64,000 bases of DNA from Pseudoalteromonas sp. '520P1 No. 423' (GCF_001269985.1 NZ_BBZB01000001.1:2852001-2916000), one strand, 5' to 3'; positions 53,078 to 63,743 are shown, numbered from the stretch's first letter. Program-made: numbers and translations. Notes: generated by a model not told the origin, from the letters alone.

Positions 53078-53385
53078 TTAAAGATGATTTTTAATTTTGT
53101 CAGCAGATAAAACGCCTTCGTTCACAAATACAACTTTTGAAGATTTATTTAAAATAATGATAATTGAGCTTTGTGGTTCTAATTGCCAAGCTTTTGAGGC
53201 TACGCCATTTTTATCTAACACTAAAGATGACCAACTAAATTCTTTTTTACTATCTTCAGCGGATGACTTTACAAAACTACCCGTACCCCACATCCCATCA
53301 TCTTGATTAATAATCGTAGTAGTTTGATATTATGAGAAAAACATAAACTTGGTGCAAAACATAAAGCTAAAAAGCGTTTTTTCAT
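53078..53385 (-). pseudogene. ytfJ: ytfJ remnant with internal deletion
   Basis: ATG 53385 starts a signal peptide (KKRFLALCFAPSLCFSHN). Out of frame with it, at about 53327, the C-terminal part of YtfJ begins: YQTTTIINQDDGMWGTGSFV, SSAEDSKKEFSWSSLVLDKN and SIIIILNKSSKVVFVNEGVL, ending at 53078. About 80 middle residues are missing, and the join shifts the frame. YtfJ is a periplasmic thioredoxin-fold protein of unknown role. A plus-strand frame over the same bases is only a shadow. Confidence 0.75.
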
Positions 53386-53482
53386 TATTTATACTCCAAA
53401 ATTTTAATTAACTTAACGTAATGCTTTTATTAAATATTGAGTGTAATTAAATATGCCTATTTTTGATTAATTGTTATCTAAC

Positions 53483-53752
53483 TTACAGAGTCTCAAAATT
53501 AATAAAGATTTCAGGATAAACCCACTGCCATTGTAAATCTTTAACTACAGCCAATTTAGGGCCAGATGACAAGTATGTGATCAATATTTCGATTTTATCT
53601 TGCTCTCCTGTAGCCATTATTTCTACGTTACCGTTAGTTAAGTTTTTTGCATAACCGGTAAGCTTTAATTTATCAGCAGTTTCTTTAGTTGAGGCTCTAA
53701 ACCAAACACCTTGAACCTTACCTGATACTTCAGCTTTAATTGTTTTCTTCAT
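53483..53752 (-). CDS. acyP: Acylphosphatase
   Basis: ATG 53752 gives 89 residues; the upstream GTG frame is not needed. It has VSGKVQGVWFRASTKETADK with the phosphate-binding loop and catalytic Arg, and GYAKNLTNGNVEIMATGE with the catalytic Asn. It hydrolyses acyl phosphates in the cytosol. The size is normal. It is divergent from rlmI, a common pairing in gammaproteobacteria. Confidence 0.92.
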   Translation of the reverse strand: MKKTIKAEVSGKVQGVWFRASTKETADKLKLTGYAKNLTNGNVEIMATGEQDKIEILITYLSSGPKLAVVKDLQWQWVYPEIFINFETL

Positions 53753-53880
53753 GATTTCTCTTTTTATATTTAACGTATAAAGGTTTTTTACTTTATTAAT
53801 TATTGATTGCACACTAAAATTAGCGCCTTAATTTATAGCAGATAAAACACTGAATTTTAGTCTCAGTATTTGGAAACCAT

Positions 53881-55071
53881 ATGTCGTCAATCCTATTTTT
53901 ACAAGCTGGCCGTGAAAAGTCTTTAAAACGCAAACACCCTTGGATTTTTTCAAAAGGTATTAAAAAGATAAAAGGTAAGCCAGGCTTAGGTGATTGTGTT
54001 GAAGTTCATGACTCAAATGGTAACTACTTAGCAACAGCAGCTTATAGCCCACACTCTCAAATTCGTGCACGTATTTGGACTTTTGACCAAAATGAAACGA
54101 TAGATACTGCCTTTTTTGAAAAACGTATTCGCCGCGCACTTTTTGCCAGAGAAGATACTATTGCTCAAGGTGGTTTAACAGGTTTTCGTTTAATTGCTGC
54201 TGAATCAGATTCGATTCCTGGTGTTACCATAGATAAATTTGGTAATTACCTGGTAGGCCAATTTTTAAGTGCCGGTGCAGAACGTCATAAAGGTGAAATA
54301 GTACAAGCGCTTCGTAACGTTTTCCCTGACTGTAATATTTATGAACGCTCAGACGTTGAAGTACGAAAAAAAGAAGGTTTAGAGCCTATCACAGGTGTGC
54401 TTTGGGGTGTAGAGCCGCCAGAAGTAGTCATTATTGAAGAAAATGGTTTAAAACTGGAAGTTAATATTAAATCAGGTCATAAAACTGGTTTCTATTTAGA
54501 TCAAAGAGATAGCCGTGCAGCATTAGAGCGCTTTGTTAAAGATAAAGAAGTTTTAAACTGTTTCTCTTACACTGGTACATTTAGCTTGTATGCACTACGC
54601 GGCGGCTGTAAAAAAGTCACCAATGTTGATGTTTCTCAACCTGCATTAGATACCGCTAAACGTAATGTTGAATTAAACGAACTTGATTTAAATAAAGCAA
54701 ACTTTGAAAAACAAGATGTATTTAAGCTGTTGCGTCAATACCGTGAAGAAGGTAAAAAGTTCGATACTATCGTGATGGATCCACCTAAATTTGCTGATAA
54801 TAAAGCACAATTAACAGGTGCATGTCGTGGTTATAAAGATATTAATATGATTGCTATGCAAATATTAAAACCAGGTGGAACATTATTGACTTTCTCTTGC
54901 TCAGGTTTGATGGAACAGAACTTATTCCAAAAAGTGGTGGCTGACGCAGCATTAGATGCAGGTAAAGATATACTGTTTATGGAAAGATTAAATCAAGCTT
55001 CGGATCATCCTATAGCAGGATTTTATCCAGAAGGTTTTTACTTAAAAGGCTTGATCTGTAAAGTCTTCTAA
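53881..55071 (+). CDS. rlmI: 23S rRNA (cytosine-5) methyltransferase RlmI
   Basis: This 396-residue protein has an N-terminal PUA domain ([20 protein letters not shown]). A central EEHEE region follows ([14 protein letters not shown]). The C-terminal Rossmann methyltransferase has [47 protein letters not shown] and [10 protein letters not shown]. It methylates C1962 of 23S rRNA with SAM. Length and motifs fit RlmI well. Confidence 0.92.
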   Translation: MSSILFLQAGREKSLKRKHPWIFSKGIKKIKGKPGLGDCVEVHDSNGNYLATAAYSPHSQIRARIWTFDQNETIDTAFFEKRIRRALFAREDTIAQGGLTGFRLIAAESDSIPGVTIDKFGNYLVGQFLSAGAERHKGEIVQALRNVFPDCNIYERSDVEVRKKEGLEPITGVLWGVEPPEVVIIEENGLKLEVNIKSGHKTGFYLDQRDSRAALERFVKDKEVLNCFSYTGTFSLYALRGGCKKVTNVDVSQPALDTAKRNVELNELDLNKANFEKQDVFKLLRQYREEGKKFDTIVMDPPKFADNKAQLTGACRGYKDINMIAMQILKPGGTLLTFSCSGLMEQNLFQKVVADAALDAGKDILFMERLNQASDHPIAGFYPEGFYLKGLICKVF

Positions 55072-55230
55072 AAATAAATCAGCTGCGCAGTTTTATTAAA
55101 AGCCGCTGCGCCGCAGAACATAAATACTTAAAGGTATATACAATAAATCCCTCTAAGTATTTTTTTAGTTTTGTATTCTTATCTTTTCGCCACGTAGTGG
55201 GCATCAATAAAATTTGCGTAGCAAGTTTTA

Positions 55231-55527
55231 TTAGTTTACTTCAATAAACTCCAGCCCAACAAGATACTCTTGTGTCTCAAGGCTTGAACAACGTATTATC
55301 TTTGCGATAGCATCCAGAGAGGGTACGCCGTTGTTTGTTGAGCCAACTTTCACCTTAAGCTCAGTATTCACTTCTAATGGTTCATCTAATTCAACTGACA
55401 TACCTGTGGCACTTAAATCACGACACACGCCATCTATCTCACGCCCAGACTCTGAATCAAGCAAAACTAATACTGCTTGTGCATTTACCATCATTCTAAA
55501 AAAATTACGCTTATCTTCGTGTAACAT
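55231..55527 (-). CDS. PilZ-domain protein
   Basis: This 98-residue single PilZ domain has RNFFRMMV (the RxxxR c-di-GMP motif) near residue 7 and CRDLSATGMSVELDE (the DxSxxG motif) near 36. It should bind cyclic di-GMP in the cytosol and act on an unknown target. It stands alone between rlmI and hrpA. Confidence 0.88.
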   Translation of the reverse strand: MLHEDKRNFFRMMVNAQAVLVLLDSESGREIDGVCRDLSATGMSVELDEPLEVNTELKVKVGSTNNGVPSLDAIAKIIRCSSLETQEYLVGLEFIEVN

Positions 55528-55756
55528 ACTGCTCCATGCTCCTGTTATCTTGAAATTTACTTACTGCGATACCTATAAAGTAATGAGATGTAAAAAAAAT
55601 GCAAGCTAATATATTAAAATAATGCCTGCATTTTATTTAATCAAAGGTTACTGAAACGCTAAATACAAGATTTTACATAGTAATTCTAAAGGTTTACCTC
55701 ATATTAAAAAAATCAAAGGTAACTATAGTGGCGCTTGTTATTTCAATAAAATTAAC

Positions 55757-58700
55757 TTATAACTCCTTTATCGCATTGATCACACGTTTAGCAGAAACCG
55801 GATATGGTGTTCCTAAAGTTTGCGCAAAGAATGATACTCTCAACTCTTGTTGCATCCAAAAAATATCTTCTAAAGCTTGCGGCATTTTTACGCCTTTAGG
55901 CACCTTTTTAACTTCAGCTTTATATAGCTGCTCAACTTTATCTAGCTCTAAAATACATAATCTATCTCGATTAGGATCAATACGTAGTTTTTCTAGCCTG
56001 TGGTCTACGGCATTAAAGTAACGGATTAAATCTTTAATTTTTTGAGCACCAAAACTGCTAATAAAGCCTTTAAAAATCAGGCTTTCTAATTGAGATTTAA
56101 TATCACCATGGGCATTGATCATAGATAAATCAACGCGCCCTTTTAGACGTTTATTGACACCATGTGCTAGCCTTAAAACTTGCTCAACATCTATGGCAAT
56201 TTTAACCACAGCATCATCTAAGTTAGCGCGTACATGCTCTTTAATTTTTTCAAAGTCATCAGCGTTTCGTATATCAACTTCACTGCTCATATCCTGACAT
56301 AATTTATCTACGCCAGCTGCAATGCAATCATCAATTAATTCATTCACTTTACCAAATGGATTAAAGTACAAACCTAGTTTTGCTTTATTCGGTAATTTCT
56401 GTTGTAAATATTTGATTGGCGAAGGCACATTTAGTAAAACTAAACGGCGCAAGCCCTCATTATGCGCTGTAATTGCTTTTTCTTCTGAATCAAATAACTC
56501 AATCGCAGCGCTATTTTTTTTATCTACTAAGGCAGGGAAAGCTTTGATTTCATAATTACCTTGCTTTTTAACATAAGCTTTAGGTAATTCACCAAAATCC
56601 CAAGTAGTAATATCAGTTTGCTCTATGCCTTTATCAGCCACTTTAGATAAGGTATCTGTTACTTTACCTTGTAAATCTCGTTTAAGTTTTTCTAAATCAG
56701 TACCTCGACCTAAAAGCTTATCTTTATCGCCGCGTACTTCAAATTGCATTCTAAGGTGCGTAGCTAAAGCTGAATAATCCCATGCTTGAGGGTCTATTCG
56801 CGTTCCACTCATTCGTAATAAGTGTTTAGAAATGGCTTCAATAAAACTGCCTTGCATCGGCTCTATGGCACTCATTACCGCATCTGCATAGTTAGGTACT
56901 GGCACAAAGTTACGTCTTATTGTTTTTGGTAATGACTTAAGCAAAGCACACACTAACTCATGGCGAAACGCAGGTATATGCCAATCAAAACCAGTTTCTT
57001 CTACTTGGTTCAATAAAGCCAATGGAATTTGCACAGCAACACCATCAATATCTTTTCCCGGATCAAAATGATAGCTAAGTGGTAAAATAATATTATTTTG
57101 CTGCCAAGTATCTGGATGTTCAGCATCTGTTATATGCTCTGCCTGATGCTGCATCAAGTATTCGCGTGTCATATGTAAAAAGCGTTTATCAGCTTGCTTT
57201 TGTTTTTTCCACCACGTATTAAAATCAGTTCGGTTATTAATATGCTCAGGAAGTCGTTCTACATAAAATTCATAAAGCGTTTGTTCATCAACTAAGATAT
57301 CACGGCGACGCGCTTTATTTTCAAGACTTTGAATATCTTCAATTAAGTTTTGATTATACTGTAAAAAGCCTTCATTTTGACCTAATTCTTGCTCTACTAA
57401 AGCAGTGCGAATAAATAAATCACGGCTCACTTTAGGATCAATTTTACTATAAACACAACGGCGCTTATTAACTATTACTAAGCCATATAAAGTCTGTTGT
57501 TCAAAAGCCATAACACAGCCTGGCTTTTTCTCATAATGCGGTTCGCTATAGCTGTGTTTTACTAAATGGGATGCTAATGACTCTAACCATTTCACATCAA
57601 TTTTGGCATTTATACGTGCATATAATTTTGAAGTTTCAACAAGCTCGGCTGACATTAACCATTTCGGGCTCTTTTTAAATAGACTTGAGCCAGGGAATAC
57701 ATAAAACTTAGAGTTTCTCGCACCTAAAAATTGTCTGTCTTCATCTTTAAAACCAATATGACTCAACATACCTGATAACAAAGCTTTGTGTATCACTTCA
57801 CCATCGGCATTTGTTTGATTGACTTTAAAACCCATTTCCTGACAGATAGTCACTAATTGATAAACAATATCCTGCCATTCACGCACACGCATATAGGCTA
57901 AAAACTCTTTTTGACATAAACGTCTAAATTGATTGCGGTTTAAATCTTGTTGTTGTTCATCTAAATAACGCCACAAGTTTAAAAATGCCACAAAATCTGA
58001 ATCAGGATCACTAAATCTATTGTGTTTTTCATCACTGGCTTGTTTTTTATCTGAAGGACGCTCTCTTGGATCTTGAATAGACATAGCAGCAACTATGACA
58101 ATCACTTCAAACAAACCGCCTTCATGTGCCGCTGTTAACACCATTTTAGCTAAACGCGGATCAACAGGTAAACGACTTAAATCACGACCACTCTTAGTTA
58201 GCTTTGTTACATTGCCATGTTTAGCATGACGCTGTTTTTTATTTGAAATGGCTTTTAATTCTTGTAAAAGCGTTAAACCATCATTGATATTTCGGCTATC
58301 TGGCGCTTGAACAAATGGAAATTTTTCCATGTCGCCTAAGCCAAGAGAAATCATTTTTAAAATTACTGAAGCTAAATTTGTACGTAATATTTCAGGGTCG
58401 GTGAATTCAGGACGACCATTAAAATCTTCTTCTGAATATAATCGAATACAGACACCCGCTTCAACACGTCCACAACGACCTTTACGTTGATTAGCACTTG
58501 CTTGAGAAATCGCTTCGATTGGTAATCTTTGCACTTTTGTACGTGCACTATATCTACTTATGCGTGCCGTGCCCGGATCGATTACATAGCGAATGCCCGG
58601 TACAGTTAAAGATGTTTCTGCTACATTGGTACTTAGTACAATACGCCTTCCACTATGACTGGCAAAAATTCGATTTTGCTCAGCATTAGATAGACGCGCA

Positions 58701-59695
58701 TATAGAGGCAAGACTTCAGTATGGCGTAAATTACGTTTAGTTAATGCATCTGCAGTATCTCGAATTTCTCGTTCACCATTCATAAAAATAAGAATGTCAC
58801 CCGGTCCTTCGTTCATTAACTCGTCTACTGCATCAAAAATACCTTGAAGTTGATCGCCCTCACCTTCAGATTTTTTATCATTATCTTTTATGCTGTAATC
58901 AGATATTGGGTTATATCTTACTTCTACTGGATATGTGCGACCCGATACTTGGATAATAGGTGCATCATCAAAATGCTTAGAGAATTTTTCGGGATCAATT
59001 GTTGCTGACGTTATGATCACTTTTAAATCAGGACGCCTTGGTAACAATTCTTTTAAATAACCTAATATAAAATCTATATTTAAACTGCGCTCATGAGCTT
59101 CATCAATAATGATGGTATCGTATTGATTTAAGAATTTATCTTGCTGTATTTCAGCAAGTAAAATACCATCAGTCATCAATTTTATATAAGTTTGTTCTGT
59201 GACTTGATCACTGAAACGGATTTTATAACCTACTTGTTTGCCAAACTCAGTATTAAGCTCTTGCGCAATACGTGTACCCACACTTCTTGCCGCTAATCGC
59301 CTTGGCTGTGTATGACCGATATAACCAGCAATACCCCGACCTAACTCTAAACATATTTTAGGTAACTGAGTGGTTTTACCTGAACCTGTTTCACCGGCTA
59401 AAATAACAACCTGATTATTTGCAATGGCTTCTTTAATTTCATCTTTCTTTTGACTAACAGGTAAATTTTCTGGATATGTAATTTTAGGAATATTTTGTGC
59501 GCGAATTTCGCGGCTTAAAATACTTTCTTCAATAGATTGGTGTATTTTATTTAGTGCATCTTGCTGTTTAGTTTCGTCATTTATTTTTTTAACACCATCA
59601 ATACGGCGCCTAAAAAAGAATTGATCTTTCTTGAGACATTCATTTAATTTTTTGTATAAATCTTTATTATTTATTTTTTGTTGCTCAGACGACAT
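55757..59695 (-). CDS. hrpA: ATP-dependent RNA helicase HrpA
   Basis: ATG 59695 (MSSEQQKINNKDLYKKL) gives 1312 residues; the 59740 start adds an unlikely hydrophobic piece. It has Walker A in LAGETGSGKTTQLPKICLEL, DEAH in IIIDEAHERSLNIDFILGYL, SAT in ITSATIDPEKFS, and motif VI in NQRKGRCGRVEAGVCIRLY. A long C-terminal HrpA-specific region (DUF3418 type) follows. It is a DEAH helicase acting on RNA and stalled ribosomes. The length is usual for gammaproteobacterial HrpA. Confidence 0.93.
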   Translation of the reverse strand: MSSEQQKINNKDLYKKLNECLKKDQFFFRRRIDGVKKINDETKQQDALNKIHQSIEESILSREIRAQNIPKITYPENLPVSQKKDEIKEAIANNQVVILAGETGSGKTTQLPKICLELGRGIAGYIGHTQPRRLAARSVGTRIAQELNTEFGKQVGYKIRFSDQVTEQTYIKLMTDGILLAEIQQDKFLNQYDTIIIDEAHERSLNIDFILGYLKELLPRRPDLKVIITSATIDPEKFSKHFDDAPIIQVSGRTYPVEVRYNPISDYSIKDNDKKSEGEGDQLQGIFDAVDELMNEGPGDILIFMNGEREIRDTADALTKRNLRHTEVLPLYARLSNAEQNRIFASHSGRRIVLSTNVAETSLTVPGIRYVIDPGTARISRYSARTKVQRLPIEAISQASANQRKGRCGRVEAGVCIRLYSEEDFNGRPEFTDPEILRTNLASVILKMISLGLGDMEKFPFVQAPDSRNINDGLTLLQELKAISNKKQRHAKHGNVTKLTKSGRDLSRLPVDPRLAKMVLTAAHEGGLFEVIVIVAAMSIQDPRERPSDKKQASDEKHNRFSDPDSDFVAFLNLWRYLDEQQQDLNRNQFRRLCQKEFLAYMRVREWQDIVYQLVTICQEMGFKVNQTNADGEVIHKALLSGMLSHIGFKDEDRQFLGARNSKFYVFPGSSLFKKSPKWLMSAELVETSKLYARINAKIDVKWLESLASHLVKHSYSEPHYEKKPGCVMAFEQQTLYGLVIVNKRRCVYSKIDPKVSRDLFIRTALVEQELGQNEGFLQYNQNLIEDIQSLENKARRRDILVDEQTLYEFYVERLPEHINNRTDFNTWWKKQKQADKRFLHMTREYLMQHQAEHITDAEHPDTWQQNNIILPLSYHFDPGKDIDGVAVQIPLALLNQVEETGFDWHIPAFRHELVCALLKSLPKTIRRNFVPVPNYADAVMSAIEPMQGSFIEAISKHLLRMSGTRIDPQAWDYSALATHLRMQFEVRGDKDKLLGRGTDLEKLKRDLQGKVTDTLSKVADKGIEQTDITTWDFGELPKAYVKKQGNYEIKAFPALVDKKNSAAIELFDSEEKAITAHNEGLRRLVLLNVPSPIKYLQQKLPNKAKLGLYFNPFGKVNELIDDCIAAGVDKLCQDMSSEVDIRNADDFEKIKEHVRANLDDAVVKIAIDVEQVLRLAHGVNKRLKGRVDLSMINAHGDIKSQLESLIFKGFISSFGAQKIKDLIRYFNAVDHRLEKLRIDPNRDRLCILELDKVEQLYKAEVKKVPKGVKMPQALEDIFWMQQELRVSFFAQTLGTPYPVSAKRVINAIKEL

Positions 59696-59857
59696 ACAAA
59701 CTTCAGCTTTCAATCTAAAAAAGGATGCTGATTTTACCAAAAAATACTTTTATCGAATAGCGTATTTTCAACTCCGTCATAATTTTCAGCTAAATATTTT
59801 AATTGGTTCTTAATATATTGATAAATATAACGACTTTAGGACAGACCTTAAAATAAA

Positions 59858-60261
59858 GTGCTAATTGAAGATAGCATCGATTTTATTATTGATAAGTTTT
59901 ATGAAAAACAAACCGAAAATGATCAAGTATTAGACGAAATTCGCAATAAAGCTAAAAGTGAACTGCAACTCGTTAATGAAGCTATTCGTAAATTAGCAAA
60001 TGATCAGTACGGGGATGTAGCGATTGTTCTAATGGAATTCACCATGAATTTCAAGAGTTTAAAGTAGAGATCAGAGATTTAAAAATGGATAATGCGCATT
60101 TTTATAGGTTATTTAAAGATTATCATGAGCTAGATCATGAAGTGATAAGAATAGAAGAAGGTGTTGAAAATACCTCTGATCAATATTTAGATAACTTAAA
60201 GTTGAAAAGATTAGCTTTAAAACATGAGCTATATACAATGTTAAAGCAACATGCATCGTAA
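59858..60261 (+). pseudogene. Fused remnants: DksA-like start, YdcH-like end
   Basis: The first frame (59858-60067) reads a helical coiled-coil with LQLVNEAIRKLANDQYGDVA, which resembles the region before the zinc finger of TraR/DksA proteins. The finger itself is missing. From about 60035 another frame reads HHEFQEFKVEIRDLKMDNAH, FYRLFKDYHELDHEVIRIEE and LKRLALKHELYTMLKQHAS, a clear YdcH/DUF465 protein, to TAA at 60261. YdcH has lost its own start. A deletion joining two neighbouring small genes is the simplest reading. The DksA-like call is weaker. Confidence 0.55.
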
Positions 60262-60305
60262 CCTTTAAAGTACGCTAAGTTGCGCTTTTATTTTGTCTAA
60301 ACGAA

Positions 60306-60333
60306 TAATACCGGAGAATATTCTCCGGTATTA
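60306..60333. terminator. Palindromic terminator-like hairpin
   Basis: TAATACCGGAGAAT and ATTCTCCGGTATTA form a perfect 14-base stem, directly after the stop of the minus-strand lacI gene and close to the plus-strand YdcH end. T runs are weak, but its position between convergent genes fits a terminator. Confidence 0.7.
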
Positions 60334-60339
60334 TAATAA

Positions 60340-61362
60340 TTAGTTTTTAACTTTATCCGTTGATTCTCTAATGATTAATTGCGCTTCAAGCGTTTCCTGA
60401 TGAAGAGGTAGCTCATCATCTTGCCCTGTAAACTGCTCAATTAATTTACTTAAGGCTGTATATGTCATTTGTTCTACGGGTTGCGCTATTGTGGTCAACC
60501 CAGGCCAAATATGACGTGCGATTGGTGCATTATCAAAGCCCGCTATCGACATTTCCTCAGGCACCTTTAAAGAAAGCTGTGAAGCCACTTTTAAAACTGC
60601 CGCAGCCATATAGTCATTTGATGCAAATACGGCTGAAGGTCTAGGTGATAAGCTTAATATTTTTCGCGCACTGTCTTCACCTGAGTGATAACTAAAGTTA
60701 CCTTCATCTACAAGTTCAGGTTTAAACTCAATACTATTCTTTTTCAATGCATTTAAATAACCACTAAAGCGCAATGTAGTTGAGCTATGATCTGGGTGTC
60801 CTTTGATAAAAGCAATATCTTTATGGCCTAATGAAATCAACAGCTCTGTAATTTCAAATGCAGCTTGTTCATCATTACTTCGTACAGAAATTGAATTATC
60901 ATCTAATGTACCTGGCGCAACCCTAGCGTAGGGAATATTTTTACTTTTTAAATACTCAAGTACTTCCGTTTTGTCACAAAACGGAGGCGTAAGTACTATG
61001 CCGTCTAGTCTAGTACGGCGGATCAAAGCATCAATATTATCTAATAATGCTTGGCCTCTTAATTCGCATGGATGTATTAATAGGTTGTAATTTTTCTCGT
61101 GACAGGCAGATAATGCACCCGTTTGAACACGTGTAATATAGCTTTTACTTGGATTATCGTAGATACAGCCAATGATAAAACTTCTATTATGGGCAAGGCC
61201 ACGTGCGATTGGATTTGGTCTATAATCCAAATCTTTAAATGCCTGTTGCACTTTTTCTCGAGTCGCACTACTCACGTTCGGCTCTTCATTTAATACGCGA
61301 GATACCGTTTTTTTAGATACACCTGCATATTTTGCAACACTGTTTATCGTTGCTTTACTCAT
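60340..61362 (-). CDS. LacI-family transcription regulator, glk operon
   Basis: This 340-residue protein has an N-terminal LacI HTH: TINSVAKYAGVSKKTVSRVL and the hinge helix RPNPIARGLAHNRS. The periplasmic-binding-protein-like effector domain follows (IIGCIYDNPSKSYITRVQTG, VFASNDYMAAAVLKVA, IAGFDNAPIARHIWPGLTTI). It lies 30 bp after glk, probably in one operon, so it may control glucose or glucoside use. The inducer is unknown. Confidence 0.9.
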   Translation of the reverse strand: MSKATINSVAKYAGVSKKTVSRVLNEEPNVSSATREKVQQAFKDLDYRPNPIARGLAHNRSFIIGCIYDNPSKSYITRVQTGALSACHEKNYNLLIHPCELRGQALLDNIDALIRRTRLDGIVLTPPFCDKTEVLEYLKSKNIPYARVAPGTLDDNSISVRSNDEQAAFEITELLISLGHKDIAFIKGHPDHSSTTLRFSGYLNALKKNSIEFKPELVDEGNFSYHSGEDSARKILSLSPRPSAVFASNDYMAAAVLKVASQLSLKVPEEMSIAGFDNAPIARHIWPGLTTIAQPVEQMTYTALSKLIEQFTGQDDELPLHQETLEAQLIIRESTDKVKN

Positions 61363-61392
61363 TTAATTCTCTTTTTAAATTTTTAATCATAA

Positions 61393-62376
61393 TTATTGAT
61401 TTACGATACAGGCCGCTGCACCAATTAAAGGGATATTATCTTGTACAACTAATGTCACCGGAATATCTTGTACAAAATTAGTCATAATGCCTTTTTTATT
61501 GAAGTTATCTGCAAAGTGACTCTCTAATAATACCTGTTGCATTCTAGGTAAAATGCCACCACCTATAAATACTCCGCCTCTGGCACCAAATGTAAGGGCT
61601 AAGTCGCCCGCAACACAGCCAAGCCAAGAACAAAACTCTGCTAATGTTTTCATACAAATATCACAACTGCCATCCAATGCTTTTTGTGTGATTTGTGCAG
61701 GGTCTAAATTTTCAGCATCAACTTTATTAACTAATGCCATCGCTTTATATAAACGGGTTAAACCTATGCCAGAAAATACAGTTTCAACTGAAACATGGTC
61801 AAATTCAGCTTTTAATTCTGCCAATAAAGATATTTGCAGTGGTGTAACTGCAGCCAAACTAATATGACCAGCTTCACAACTTAATACAGCTTGTTGGCAG
61901 TTATTTATAACTAAAGCTGCAGCACCAAAACCAGTACCCGGTCCAATCACAGCGATATTATTTTTCTCTGCGCTAACCCCATTTTTAATTTTCACATTAT
62001 CATTTTTATCTAAATAAGGTGAAGCATAAGCAAAAGCGGCAAAATCATTGATAACACTTAGTTTTTCAAAACCAAATTCGCGTTTAATATCGCTAACAAC
62101 AAAATTCCAGCCTAAGTTTGTCAATCTTACTGACTCACCTTTAATTGGACCTGCCACTGCTAAGCAGGCATATTTTGGTGCAAAAGATGATACAAATTCC
62201 AAGTACTGGGTCAAAACACTTTCTAAAGAGGAATAATTAGCACTTGGATATGTTTGTGATTGCTCAATTTTAAATTTCATTGTGCTTTCATCAAAGTCAG
62301 TTACTAATGCAAATCGTGCGTTAGTACCACCAATATCAGCAACTACAATAGGTTCAAATGCATTGTTGTGATGCAT
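61393..62376 (-). CDS. glk: Glucokinase
   Basis: ATG 62376 (MHHNNAFEPIVVADIGGTNA) gives 328 residues and has a GAGAGAA site; the 62412 start is less likely. It has IVVADIGGTNARFALV for phosphate binding, LAVAGPIKGESVRLTNLGWN, VINDFAAFAYASPYL with the catalytic Asp, and IAVIGPGTGFGAAALV. It phosphorylates glucose with ATP. It is followed by a lacI gene and is divergent from a second lacI gene. Confidence 0.92.
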   Translation of the reverse strand: MHHNNAFEPIVVADIGGTNARFALVTDFDESTMKFKIEQSQTYPSANYSSLESVLTQYLEFVSSFAPKYACLAVAGPIKGESVRLTNLGWNFVVSDIKREFGFEKLSVINDFAAFAYASPYLDKNDNVKIKNGVSAEKNNIAVIGPGTGFGAAALVINNCQQAVLSCEAGHISLAAVTPLQISLLAELKAEFDHVSVETVFSGIGLTRLYKAMALVNKVDAENLDPAQITQKALDGSCDICMKTLAEFCSWLGCVAGDLALTFGARGGVFIGGGILPRMQQVLLESHFADNFNKKGIMTNFVQDIPVTLVVQDNIPLIGAAACIVNQ

Positions 62377-62680
62377 ATCATTCTCTCTTTTATATATTTT
62401 CTGAAAAACCATATTTGGTTAATCACAGTTAATAGCCTCATTCCTCGATAATTTAATGGTTATTGTTAACATGCTTTAAGTTTTTGTTTATATCTTTTGT
62501 AAGCAATGTAAAATACGCCAAAAAATTTCTAAACATTATCATACCTTCATTGTGACACCGGTGTCATGTCATTTTTACTATAAAAAAGACATATCTTTAA
62601 AAATAGTTTGATAATAATCTTAAAAAACATTTATTCTGTTAGAACAAAAGTATCTATAAAAAACGTTCACGGGAATAAAA
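62377..62680. other. glk-lacI divergent promoter region
   Basis: AT-rich, no gene. It contains the palindrome at 62553-62566 and TTCACGGGAAT before the plus-strand lacI start. Both promoters must lie here. Confidence 0.6.
62553..62566. promoter_or_regulatory. LacI-type operator, perfect 14-bp palindrome
   Basis: TGACACCGGTGTCA is a perfect even palindrome with a central CG, the usual shape of LacI-family operators. It lies between glk and the divergent lacI gene and could control both. Confidence 0.8.
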
Positions 62681-63706
62681 ATGAAAGGCAAAGCAACGTC
62701 ATTTGATATCGCGCATTATGCGGGAGTATCTCAATCTACAGTTTCTCGTGCTTTAAGAAATAGCCCATTAGTGAATGAAGAAACACGAAAAAAGGTACAT
62801 GAAGTTGCTAAAGAACTTAATTATAAAGTAGATAAAAACGCCAGTAATTTACGAACTCAACAAAGTAATACCTTAGCGTTATTGTTATTTGAAGATCCAA
62901 CCAAAGATGACTCCCAAATAAATCCTTTTTTTCTAGCTATGTTAGGCTCTATTACACGTGCCTGTGCCAATGTTGGATATGATTTACTTATTTCGTTTCA
63001 ACAAGCAAGCAAGGATTGGCATGCCGATTATGAAGATAGCCATAGAGCTGATGGCATTATTTTACTTGGTTATGGTGACTTTATTGATTATCAAGAAAAG
63101 CTAGATAAGTTGCTAGCTCAAGGCACTAAGTTTGTATGTTGGGGTGCAAAGGTTACACAAAGCCCTAATTTATCTATTAGCTGCGATAATTATCATGGTG
63201 GACAACTCGCCGCTAAACATTTAATTGATATACAGCGAACAAACTGTGCTTTTATTGGTGATGCTTCAGAACATAGCCCTGAATTTTTTGCACGTTTTAA
63301 TGGATTTAATGACGAATTTACCAAAAAGAATCTCAGTATTGATTCTAGAAAAATAGCGAATGCGATTTCTACAGATGAATCTGGTTTTCAAGCTACAAAA
63401 TCTTTGATCAGTAATAATATAAAATTTGATGCTTTATTTGCTGCCAGTGATTTAATTGCGATAGGTGCGATAAAAGCATTAACTGAGGCTGGGATACAAG
63501 TACCTGAAGATGTTGCTGTAGTTGGCTTTGATGATATTCCAATTTCAAGCTTTACTAATCCACCTTTAACAACTGTGCAACAAGATACCTCTAAAGCGGG
63601 TGAAATGTTAGTGACTAATTTGCTTAAAATGATTAACGATGAAGATATAACTGTAAACTCGTTATTACCCGAGCTCATTGTTCGAGGTTCTACAAAAACA
63701 CACTAA
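62681..63706 (+). CDS. LacI-family transcription regulator
   Basis: This 341-residue protein has the N-terminal [23 protein letters not shown] and the hinge region [14 protein letters not shown]. The effector domain has [40 protein letters not shown] and [20 protein letters not shown]. It is divergent from glk across the palindromic operator. It may repress the glk operon, itself, or both. It differs clearly from the other LacI protein in the window. Confidence 0.9.
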   Translation: MKGKATSFDIAHYAGVSQSTVSRALRNSPLVNEETRKKVHEVAKELNYKVDKNASNLRTQQSNTLALLLFEDPTKDDSQINPFFLAMLGSITRACANVGYDLLISFQQASKDWHADYEDSHRADGIILLGYGDFIDYQEKLDKLLAQGTKFVCWGAKVTQSPNLSISCDNYHGGQLAAKHLIDIQRTNCAFIGDASEHSPEFFARFNGFNDEFTKKNLSIDSRKIANAISTDESGFQATKSLISNNIKFDALFAASDLIAIGAIKALTEAGIQVPEDVAVVGFDDIPISSFTNPPLTTVQQDTSKAGEMLVTNLLKMINDEDITVNSLLPELIVRGSTKTH

Positions 63707-63710
63707 ACAT

Positions 63711-63743
63711 TAAAAACCCCAAATTGCCTATTTTGGGGTTTTT
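63711..63743. terminator. Bidirectional terminator
   Basis: AAAAACCCCAAA and TTTTGGGGTTTTT form a strong stem with A and T runs on each side, between the convergent lacI and metC-like genes. Confidence 0.9.

Noticed and set aside
53097..53306. Plus-strand ORF opposite the ytfJ remnant
   Set aside because: The minus strand encodes clear YtfJ motifs; the plus frame is a shadow.
55072..55230. GC-rich inverted pieces after rlmI (CTGCGC...GCGCAG)
   Set aside because: The stem is interrupted and no T run follows; I could not support a terminator.
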